A stretch of DNA of 18,926 nucleotides from Deltaproteobacteria bacterium RIFOXYA12_FULL_61_11. GTDB taxonomy: Bacteria > Bdellovibrionota_F > JAHFAK01 > YA12-FULL-61-11. This document shows positions 7,459 through 13,178 of this stretch, piece by piece. Positions within the stretch are counted from its first letter, which is position 1. Every line of letters begins with the position of its first letter. Made by a program: the position numbers and the translations under genes. The notes beneath the pieces were generated by a model. The model was not told the DNA's origin, made no database searches, and was given only the letters and a program-made list of their open reading frames with translations. The stretch is taken from contig MGSU01000309.1 of NCBI GenBank assembly GCA_001799195.1, positions 1-18,926 of the forward strand, given 5' to 3'.

Positions 7459-8496
7459 TCATTTCTTGATTTCACCTCCGAGGTGCTTCGCCCCCTTGCG
7501 CTTGAGGTCTTTTTCCAGGTCCTCGATGGCCTTCAGGTCTTCCGCATCAGCCTCGGTGGCCTCCTGCTGGCGGCGTTTGGCGTCGAAGTCTTCGTAGCGT
7601 TCGGCGGCGATGGTTTTCATGTCCTCGTGGCTGACGGTGCCGGAGCCGTCGAGCAGCGGCTGGTCGTTGGAAGCCAGCATGCGGTCGACGCTGTTGCGCC
7701 AGTATTCGAGGCTGAGGTCCTGCCGCTGCTTGGCGCGAAGCTCGGCCTGTTCGAGGAAGATGACCACGAGGCGGTTGAGGGTATCGACCTCGTCTTCGGT
7801 CAGGTAGTTCTTGGCAACGATGATGTCGTGCTTGCGGACCCGGGACCCGCTCCAGGTGGTCAGCGCCATGTTCGGCTGGTTTGGATTGGCGCGTGTGACG
7901 ATGAGTTCGGCGGCGGTTTGGCGCGTAGCTGCGTAGAGCAGCTTGTTTTGGACCTCGGCGAAGAAGAGCTGGGTCTCCTTTTCGCGCGCAGCGTAGTCAC
8001 TGCTCAGGGCAAACAGATCGCGAACCTTCTGATAAAAACGCTTCTCCGAAGCCCGGATCTCGCGGATGCGGGCCAGGAGTTCGTCGAAATAGTCCCAGCC
8101 GCTGGGGTTCTTGAGGCGCTCGTCGTTCATGACGAAGCCTTTGATGATGTACTCGCGGAGCTGGGTGTTGGCCCAGCGGCGGAACTGTGTGCCCCGTGGG
8201 GATTTTACCCGAAATCCTACGGCAAGAATGGCCTCCAGGTTGTAGTGGGCGACATCGTAGGATTTGCGGTCGGCAGCAGTTGTCCGGAAATTCCGGACAA
8301 CTGAAGGCTGATCCAGCTCGCCTTCCTCGAAGAGGTTCTGGAGGTGCTCGCTGATCGTTTGCTTGGACCGCTCGAACAACTCACCCATGAGCGCCTGGGA
8401 CAACCAGATGGTTTCGTCAACGAGACGGCACTCAATTTGGGCCCGGCCGTCCTCGGTCTGGTAGATGAGCAGATCGCCCGCCGGCTTTTCGTTCAC
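7459..8496 (-). CDS. rhuM: RhuM family protein, coupled to hsdM
   Basis: This is a 345-residue protein of the RhuM family, first noted on Salmonella pathogenicity island 3 and common inside type I restriction-modification loci; its biochemical role is not established. The N-terminal half has the family signature: ETIWLSQALMGELFERSKQTISEHLQNLFEEGEL resembles a winged helix, followed by SVVRNFRTTAADRKSYDVAHYNLEAILAVGFRVKS and RGTQFRRWANTQLREYIIKGF, resembling Bro-N/KilA-N DNA-binding modules. The second half contains LTEDEVDTLNRLVVIFLEQAELRA and a charged, probably coiled C-terminus rich in Lys and Glu. The start is a GTG whose last bases form the hsdM stop (GTGA overlap), so translation should be coupled. 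Length is normal for the family. A perfect 27-bp DNA palindrome lies in the SVVRNFRTTA coding segment. Confidence 0.85.
   Translation of the reverse strand: MNEKPAGDLLIYQTEDGRAQIECRLVDETIWLSQALMGELFERSKQTISEHLQNLFEEGELDQPSVVRNFRTTAADRKSYDVAHYNLEAILAVGFRVKSPRGTQFRRWANTQLREYIIKGFVMNDERLKNPSGWDYFDELLARIREIRASEKRFYQKVRDLFALSSDYAAREKETQLFFAEVQNKLLYAATRQTAAELIVTRANPNQPNMALTTWSGSRVRKHDIIVAKNYLTEDEVDTLNRLVVIFLEQAELRAKQRQDLSLEYWRNSVDRMLASNDQPLLDGSGTVSHEDMKTIAAERYEDFDAKRRQQEATEADAEDLKAIEDLEKDLKRKGAKHLGGEIKK
8277..8303. repeat. Perfect 27-bp palindrome inside rhuM
   Basis: The 13-base arms CAGTTGTCCGGAA and TTCCGGACAACTG are exact reverse complements around a single central A (8290). The sequence lies within rhuM and encodes VVRNFRTT on the minus strand. 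The arms do not extend further. Confidence 0.9.
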
Positions 8497-10061
8497 GTCG
8501 CCACTCCAAGCTGCACGAGGATGTTCCGCAGGGCTTTGTCGGTCTCTCTGGCCTCCAGTTCAATCGCGTTCAGTTCCTCGACGATCTCCGCGATCGGCCT
8601 GTAGGTTTCGGCATCCGAGGTATGGATGTAGCGGCTGGGGGAGATGTTGTAGTCGTTTTTTTTCAGCTCGGCGTGCTCAACGATGCGGCTGAGCTTCTCT
8701 TCTTCCTTCCAGCCGATCAGGGTGCTGGCGAGACGCTGGATGCCCTCGTCCGGGATGAAGTTCTTGGGGTCGCCCTTTTCGAAGACCTGGCTGGCGTTGA
8801 CCAGAAAGACCTTGCCCTGCCGGGCCTTGGTCTTGGCCCGGTTGAGAAAGAGGACGATGCCCGGGGCGGTGGTGTTGTAAAAGAGGTTTTCGGGCAGGTA
8901 GAGCACGCTCTCGAGAAGGTCGTGATCGACGAACCACTGGCGGACGGTCTTTTCCTTGTTGGTGCCGGCATTACCCGAGCCACGCGAGGCAGCGCCGGTG
9001 TCGAGAACAACAGCAGCGCGACCGGTGGCCTTGAGGCTGGCGTGCATGTGCTGAATCCAGCCCCAGTCGGCGGAGGATTTGCCGGGAAAGCCGGCCCCGG
9101 CCGGGAAGCGGTCGAGTTCGTCGTTATCGTAGTCGGCCTCGGTAAACCAGTCCTGGTTCCACATGGGATTGGCGACGACCCGGTCGAAGGTGCGCAGTTT
9201 GCCCTGCGTGTTGCGGAATTTCGGGTTCTTGAAGGTGTCGCCGATCTCGATCTGACCCTCCATGTCGTGGATGATCATGTTCATGTTGGCCATGGCCCAG
9301 GTCTCGGGGACGTATTCCTGGCCAAAAAGCTTGAGCGGAGCATGATTGGCCTGAGGGGCGTTCTTCATGCTCGCCTCCATGGCCAGCTCGCACTTTATGA
9401 GCAAGCCGCCGGACCCACAGGTCGGGTCGTAGATATCCATCCCAGGTTCGGGCGCCAGCACGCGGGCCATGATCTCGCCGACTTCGCCGGGCGTGTAAAA
9501 CTCACCGGCGCTCTGGCCGCCGCCCTCGGCGAACTTGCGGATGAGGTATTCGTAACTCTTGCCGATGATGTCGGCCTCGACGTCGTCCAAACCAAGACGC
9601 TTGGTGCTGATAGCCTCGATGAGGTTGGACAGGCGGTCGTCATCGAGGTCACGCTGGCCGTGGGTCGTAGCGTTGAAGTCGACGCGGTCGATAATACCCT
9701 GCAGGAGTGGGTTATCCCGGGCGATGGCTCGCATGTGTGTGGTGACGCCCTCGCCGATTCTGTCGGAAAGCTTGCGAATGACGGACCAGACCGGCTGCTC
9801 GGGATCATCGGGCATAAGAGGCAAAGAGAATCGGACGAGCTTCTTGTCCGCCTTGACGAGCTGGAAGGCTTTCTTCCGCGTGCCGACCTCGACGGCAATA
9901 CGGTTGAGCTCGTCGTCGAAGACGTCACAGAGGCGCTTGGTGAAGATGAGCGGGAGGATGTAGTCCTTGTATTTCGGCGCATCCTTGGCCCCGCGAATGG
10001 AGCAAGCTGCGTCCCAGATCCAGGATTCGAGGGATTTTACGTTACTGTTATGGTTTGCCAT
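8493..10061 (-). CDS. hsdM: Type I restriction-modification DNA adenine methyltransferase subunit
   Basis: The protein has 522 residues, a normal length for HsdM, which with HsdS methylates the N6 of adenine in a bipartite target using S-adenosylmethionine. The N-terminal helical domain starts SLESWIWDAACSIRGAKDAPKYKDYILPLIFTKRL, as in the HsdM_N family. The methyltransferase domain has GEFYTPGEVGEIMA, motif I DPTCGSGGLL (212-221) and catalytic motif IV ANPMWNQDW, with NPMW (308-311) instead of the commoner NPPF/NPPY. YLPENLFYNTTAPGIVLFLNR is another family signature. The ATG at 10061 has AAGGACGAG upstream. rhuM follows with a four-base overlap. Neither hsdS nor hsdR is adjacent on either side, so the target subunit must be supplied from elsewhere or is lost. 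An A8 tract near codon 466 could permit slippage. Confidence 0.93.
   Translation of the reverse strand: MANHNSNVKSLESWIWDAACSIRGAKDAPKYKDYILPLIFTKRLCDVFDDELNRIAVEVGTRKKAFQLVKADKKLVRFSLPLMPDDPEQPVWSVIRKLSDRIGEGVTTHMRAIARDNPLLQGIIDRVDFNATTHGQRDLDDDRLSNLIEAISTKRLGLDDVEADIIGKSYEYLIRKFAEGGGQSAGEFYTPGEVGEIMARVLAPEPGMDIYDPTCGSGGLLIKCELAMEASMKNAPQANHAPLKLFGQEYVPETWAMANMNMIIHDMEGQIEIGDTFKNPKFRNTQGKLRTFDRVVANPMWNQDWFTEADYDNDELDRFPAGAGFPGKSSADWGWIQHMHASLKATGRAAVVLDTGAASRGSGNAGTNKEKTVRQWFVDHDLLESVLYLPENLFYNTTAPGIVLFLNRAKTKARQGKVFLVNASQVFEKGDPKNFIPDEGIQRLASTLIGWKEEEKLSRIVEHAELKKNDYNISPSRYIHTSDAETYRPIAEIVEELNAIELEARETDKALRNILVQLGVAT
8656..8663 (-). repeat. A8 homopolymer tract in the hsdM coding sequence
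   Basis: On the minus strand eight A residues encode part of ELKKNDYN near codon 466 of hsdM. Tracts of this length can slip during replication, and a one-base change would truncate the last 50 or so residues and disturb the rhuM overlap. Slippage is not shown by this single sequence. Confidence 0.5.
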
Positions 10062-10270
10062 CAGAATCTCGTCCTTCTGTTGCTATGCACGTAACAAGCC
10101 CAAACTCAAAAGCCGGACTTGGTTTACGCACACCGCTCTCCTGACTACCTTCATCGTGTTGGCAAGGGTAGCATCGGGTCGATTCGACGGCAAGCAAAGC
10201 AGTACGTATCCGGAATCCAGACGCACCAAGACCTTCCTCGCGCATCACCGAAAAGCTGTCCCGAAGGAGG

Positions 10271-10316
10271 ACTCCGTCTTTTTTCAACGCGTCGGGGTGG
10301 CGGCAGGGATGCCGAC
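10271..10316 (-). repeat. Dispersed repeat, copy C (inverted)
   Basis: Read on the minus strand this stretch contains GTCGGCATCCCTGCCGCCAC, then CCCGACGC, then GTTGAAAAAAGACGGAG. Copy B on the plus strand has the same order (TTCGGCATCCCTGCCGCCAC, GCCGACGC, then CTTCGAAAAAAGACTGAG) with about six more bases in the middle. It is a diverged member of the family, about 9.4 kb away from copy B and in the opposite orientation. Confidence 0.75.
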
Positions 10317-10322
10317 CTCCAG

Positions 10323-10345
10323 CGGCGTGCAGGATGCAAGCGCCG
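10323..10345 (-). terminator. GC-rich hairpin after the exported-protein gene, possible terminator
   Basis: CGGCG plus TGCA (10323-10331) pairs with TGCA plus CGCCG (10335-10345) across a GGA loop, with a two-base bulge. It lies about 25 bases past the stop at 10371. No T run follows on the minus strand, so termination here is a guess. Confidence 0.35.
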
Positions 10346-10370
10346 TCGTGGAATTCTTCAGTGGGATTCT

Positions 10371-11348
10371 TCAGGCTTCGGTGACGAGGTCCTCGACGAA
10401 TTTCCCTTTACGATAGAGGGACATCACATAGCCGAAATCGTCGTCGAGACGCGGTTGGAGGGTGTACTCTTTAGCGAAGGAGATGCTGCGAAGTACTGGA
10501 AAACCATGTTGACTCATGGACAGGTCGACTTCCACAGCTTGACCGAGACGCTCGAGCACCTCGGGGAAGGAGGTGGTGAGCCCCTGGTTGAGTTGGTCGA
10601 GCAGTTCGACGTGCAAACGCTGATCGATCTCGCGCAAGGTGCGTAGGTCCTTGGACAGGTTCCAGTCCGTGCCGTTGCGTACGTCCCGCTCGTGATACTT
10701 CGGGGTTTCAGGTTCGCTCATCCCGAGGATAAGGGCCCTGGCTTTGCGGTCTTCTTCGTTGCGCTCGTAGAGCCGCTTGAGTTTGCCGTATTGCTCCTTA
10801 CGCGCTTGGGCGGCTTCCCAGAAGGCCCAAATCACGCCGCCGGTAGTGCAGGTCAATATGGCGGGAACGAAGAATTCGCCGGGAAGCTTCAGAACAGCGA
10901 CACTCAGGATGCCGATGAGGATGCCCATGACTCCACCTGCCATCGAACTGACCAGGCCCGCGCCGATGACCTCTGCCACTCGGTCTTTGAATTTTTTCAA
11001 GTTCTCAGCTTTGCGTTGCAGAAAATCGCGCAATGCGCCGCGATCGAGAGCTTGTTCGAGTTCATGCTGGAAGACCATGTCGCCGAAGTAACTCGGTGCC
11101 TCCAGACAGGAGGCGATCAGATCTTCATTGACAACGTGACCGGCCTCGACGGCCAGGTTGAGACACTGCAAGCTCTCGAGCCGGTGATAGTCGCGGCAGG
11201 CTTTTTTGATTTCGAGAGCGGTGAGGTCGCTTGACTGGCTGGTGATCAGGCTCTTGCATGCCTCTTGGAAACGATTTTCGGCCAAAGCCGGGTTCGAGGA
11301 AAGCACCACGAAGAGGCTGGCCCAGGCGAGGTGTTGAGTGATTTTCAT
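10371..11348 (-). CDS. Exported protein with a membrane hairpin, unknown family
   Basis: I do not recognise this 325-residue protein. It begins MKITQHLAWASLFVVLSSNPALAENRF, a good Sec signal peptide with a cleavage site after ALA (residue 23). Four cysteines follow at about 31, 51, 62 and 81 in a helical region, which could form disulfides in the periplasm. Two glycine-rich hydrophobic helices, about 128-153 (GLVSSMAGGVMGILIGILSVAVL) and 160-178 (FFVPAILTCTTGGVIWAFW), form a hairpin flanked by highly charged helices (QRKAENLKKFKDRV and ARKEQYGKLKRLYERNEEDRKAR). The C-terminal half is soluble and acidic. I chose the ATG at 11348: GGTGG lies five bases upstream and the signal peptide starts there. 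The frame stays open to 11474, but that part is AT-rich leader. An in-frame ATG at 11360 is possible. The gene stands alone between hsdM and the kinase remnant. Confidence 0.75.
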   Translation of the reverse strand: MKITQHLAWASLFVVLSSNPALAENRFQEACKSLITSQSSDLTALEIKKACRDYHRLESLQCLNLAVEAGHVVNEDLIASCLEAPSYFGDMVFQHELEQALDRGALRDFLQRKAENLKKFKDRVAEVIGAGLVSSMAGGVMGILIGILSVAVLKLPGEFFVPAILTCTTGGVIWAFWEAAQARKEQYGKLKRLYERNEEDRKARALILGMSEPETPKYHERDVRNGTDWNLSKDLRTLREIDQRLHVELLDQLNQGLTTSFPEVLERLGQAVEVDLSMSQHGFPVLRSISFAKEYTLQPRLDDDFGYVMSLYRKGKFVEDLVTEA

Positions 11349-11474
11349 GCGGTCCACCATGAAAACAAAAAAATCAACGATGAAAAGATTAGCAATGTCC
11401 TTGCCAAATATAACACAATGAATATATTTTACTAAAATAGATAAGCTGAAAACAAAGATCGAAGTATTGCGCAC
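11349..11474 (-). promoter_or_regulatory. AT-rich leader and probable promoter of the exported-protein gene
   Basis: The 120 or so bases upstream of the start are strikingly A/T-rich compared with the flanking genes. On the minus strand TTGTTT (around 11453) and TAAAAT about 18 bases downstream could serve as -35 and -10 boxes, and other TATATT-like boxes are present, so no single promoter can be fixed. AT-rich leaders of this sort are often bound by nucleoid proteins in acquired genes. Confidence 0.45.
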
Positions 11475-11552
11475 TTAACGCGACAGGTTTGGGGCGGTTT
11501 CCCACCGCGTGGCCGCAACCAGGAAAGGTGGCTTTACCCGCAGCTACACGGG

Positions 11553-11789
11553 TCAAATAGGGATGTGCTTCTCGATGCGCTTCAACAGGTATATCGGGTC
11601 GCAGAGATCGGTCAGGTAGTTGAGTTTGTCGGTTACAATGGTGATTTTCGGCACAGGATCGTAGCGCTCGACCCAGTTGCTGTAAAGGTGGTTGAGCTTG
11701 CGCAGGTAGGTGTCCCTGTTGATGCTCCGAAGTTCAGCCCGGGATCGGGATTGTAGGGGTACCTGGGGACCAACCGTTTGTCTTGACAA
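11553..11789 (-). pseudogene. C-terminal remnant of a deoxynucleoside kinase
   Basis: The reading frame encodes RAELRSINRDTYLRKLNHLYSNWVERYDPVPKITIVTDKLNYLTDLCDPIYLLKRIEKHI before the stop. This follows the C-terminal pattern of bacterial deoxyadenosine/deoxyguanosine kinases: an Arg-rich lid, then YLxxLNxLYExWxxRYD, a TIDTDxLDF strand and a final helix. Everything essential upstream is missing: there is no P-loop, no catalytic DRS-type motif and no plausible start codon (the frame follows a TAG at about 11836 and offers only a TTG). Another frame just upstream (LDHNSGFMYSSLLLLVKT) may be a frameshifted further piece, but this is weak. The remnant lies between the exported protein and the small plus-strand membrane gene. 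The family match comes from pattern recognition only. Confidence 0.55.
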
Positions 11790-11853
11790 GCAGGAGCAGG
11801 CTGGAGTACATGAAGCCGCTGTTGTGATCGAGCCCTAGGTGCCGGAGTCCCGC

Positions 11854-12030
11854 ATGCTGAAGTTCCTCGGCGTCGTCAATTTCCTCATGTTGGCGGTTCT
11901 GCTCGGTCTGCTGTACCAGCTCTTCTTCAAGGAACTCGGCGAGGAAGCCATCTTCAAGCTGAGCAAGGTCGGGGTGGTGCTCTTGGCCTTGATCATCATC
12001 TTGACCGGCACCATCTATTTCTCGGTCTGA
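11854..12030 (+). CDS. Small two-helix membrane protein
   Basis: A 58-residue protein, MLKFLGVVNFLMLAVLLGLLYQLFFKELGEEAIFKLSKVGVVLLALIIILTGTIYFSV, with two hydrophobic helices (about 4-25 and 39-58) joined by an acidic and basic loop (KELGEEAIFKLSK). Codons end mostly in G or C, and GGAG lies six bases before the ATG, so it looks like a real gene rather than a shadow. A longer GTG start at 11839 is less likely because that would translate the ribosome site. It is the only plus-strand gene in this stretch and converges on fliE, whose stop is four bases away. I know no family for it. A regulatory or membrane-adaptor role is possible, and nothing links it to the flagellum except position. Confidence 0.6.
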   Translation: MLKFLGVVNFLMLAVLLGLLYQLFFKELGEEAIFKLSKVGVVLLALIIILTGTIYFSV

Positions 12031-12034
12031 GCTC

Positions 12035-12340
12035 TCACACCTGCATCCGCATGACCTCTTGGTACGCTTCGATGATCTTGTTGCGTACCTGCATCATCAG
12101 TTTGAAGGATATATCGGCCTTCTCCAGGGCGATCATCGCCTCGTGCATGGACTCCGATTTCCCGCTGACCAGGTTTTCCACTGCTTGGTCTGCATCGACC
12201 TGCGTATCGTTGACCTTCTGGAGCGAGTCCTTCAGGTAGTCGGAGAAGCCTTGGCCTTGTGCGGGGGCCTCGGTCGCCGGTTTGAGCGTTTCCCGTGTGC
12301 CGGGTAGGTCGGTCAATCCTCTGATGAGCATATCGTTCAT
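12035..12340 (-). CDS. fliE: Flagellar hook-basal body protein FliE
   Basis: The protein has 101 residues, the usual length. FliE sits between the MS ring (FliF) and the proximal rod and is exported early by the flagellar type III apparatus. The C-terminal half is diagnostic: MHEAMIALEKADISFKLMMQVRNKIIEAYQEVMRMQV matches the family pattern VhevmiAmeKAslsfqlmvqVRNKlveAYqEimrMqV. The N-terminal 30 residues are variable and polar, as is normal. GGAGG lies six bases before the ATG. It is the last gene of the operon, 15 bases after flgC; fliF, its usual downstream neighbour in many genomes, is absent and a convergent small gene follows instead. No terminator hairpin with a T run is visible in the four-base gap. 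Confidence 0.95.
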   Translation of the reverse strand: MNDMLIRGLTDLPGTRETLKPATEAPAQGQGFSDYLKDSLQKVNDTQVDADQAVENLVSGKSESMHEAMIALEKADISFKLMMQVRNKIIEAYQEVMRMQV

Positions 12341-12355
12341 AGGTCACCTCCCGGT

Positions 12356-12799
12356 TCAGGCTTTGCCGATCTGCAGGGCTTGCAGCAGCATCGACTTGGT
12401 CGAGTTCATGGCCGTGATGTTGGCCTCGTAGGAACGAGAAGCGGTCATGATGTTGACCAGCTCTTCCATCATGTTGATGTTGGGGAAAGCCACGTAGCCG
12501 TGTTTGTCGGCATCGGGGTGGTGCGGATCATAGACCTTGCGCGGTTCGCGGTTCTCGGTAACGATGTCAGTGACTTCGACCGTGCGGACTCCTTCGCGGA
12601 GCTTGTGATGGAGTTGGGTGTCGAACTCGTCGCTGACCGGTTCTGCCGAGAAGATCGCGTTGCGCTTCTGGTATGGCCCACCTTCTTCGGTCCTGGTCGA
12701 GTTGATGTTGGCAAGGTTGCCGGAGAGGATGTTGATACGGGTGCGCTGCGCATCGAGGGCAGCCGAAGAAATGTCGATGGCGCTGAACAGGTCGAGCAT
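12356..12799 (-). CDS. flgC: Flagellar proximal rod protein FlgC
   Basis: The 147-residue protein has the rod-protein N-terminal motif, MLDLFSAIDISSAALDAQRTRINILSGNLANINSTRTEEGGPYQKRNAIF, and the C-terminal motif VNIMTASRSYEANITAMNSTKSMLLQALQIGKA, which pack into the coiled-coil core of the rod. VYDPHHPDADKHGYVAFPNINMMEELVNIM is the other highly conserved stretch. FlgC polymerises with FlgB, FlgF and FlgG after export. I chose the ATG at 12799, with GGAGG five bases upstream; the frame can be read from a GTG at 12805 that overlaps the flgB stop, but that codon is part of the ribosome site. It is two bases downstream of flgB. Confidence 0.96.
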   Translation of the reverse strand: MLDLFSAIDISSAALDAQRTRINILSGNLANINSTRTEEGGPYQKRNAIFSAEPVSDEFDTQLHHKLREGVRTVEVTDIVTENREPRKVYDPHHPDADKHGYVAFPNINMMEELVNIMTASRSYEANITAMNSTKSMLLQALQIGKA

Positions 12800-12801
12800 A
12801 A

Positions 12802-13164
12802 TCACCTCCCGCCGCTGATGGCGAATTGGAGCAGGTTGAGCTTCTTGCTGAGGATCTGGGCCGAGGCGTTGTACATGATCGAGTTCTTCGCCAGTCTGGA
12901 CATTTCCCGGTCCAACTTGACGCTATTGCCGTCGTTGTTAGCCAGGGCCAGGGGATCCTCCCCGTACTTCGGATCGAGGGAAGCGTGCGAGCCCTCGCGC
13001 AGGTTCTTGACGTAATTCTGGAATTCCTCTTCGAACTCCATCACCTTGCCCTTGTAGTTGGGAGTGTCGGCGTTGGTGATGTTCGAACTGATCACGTTCT
13101 GATTGATAGTACGGAGGTCCAGGCTGACCTCCAGTACGTTCATGGTCCGGTCGAAGATGTTCAT
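12802..13164 (-). CDS. flgB: Flagellar proximal rod protein FlgB
   Basis: The 120-residue protein has the characteristic FlgB features: an N-terminal helix MNIFDRTMNVLEVSLDLRTINQNVISSNITNADTPNYKGK, in which SNITNADTPNYK is the rod signature, and a C-terminal helix LDREMSRLAKNSIMYNASAQILSKKLNLLQFAISGG. It forms the cell-proximal part of the rod. The start at 13164 has GGGAGG eight bases upstream; the ten extra residues of the longer frame (from 13194) would overlap the end of fleR. It begins 14 bases after the fleR stop and is followed at once by flgC, so it lacks a promoter of its own and should be transcribed with the regulatory genes. Confidence 0.96.
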   Translation of the reverse strand: MNIFDRTMNVLEVSLDLRTINQNVISSNITNADTPNYKGKVMEFEEEFQNYVKNLREGSHASLDPKYGEDPLALANNDGNSVKLDREMSRLAKNSIMYNASAQILSKKLNLLQFAISGGR

Positions 13165-13178
13165 CCCGTGTTCCTCCC

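Larger units (their letters stand above)
10062..10370. other. Intergenic region upstream of hsdM
   Basis: No gene is supported. On the minus strand it should hold the end of the exported-protein transcript and the hsdM promoter; I see no strong -35/-10 pair. It contains dispersed repeat copy C (10271-10316), the hairpin at 10323-10345 and a short tandem ATTCTTCAG duplication just before the next gene's stop. Confidence 0.5.

Noticed and set aside
8622-10094. 490-codon plus-strand open frame opposite hsdM
   Set aside because: It is low-complexity in Val, Gly, Asp and Leu, as expected for the antisense of a GC-rich gene, while the minus strand encodes an unmistakable HsdM.
11553-11789. TTG-started intact small protein
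   Set aside because: The conserved part is the C-terminal end of a larger kinase family and there is no ribosome site; treated as a gene remnant.
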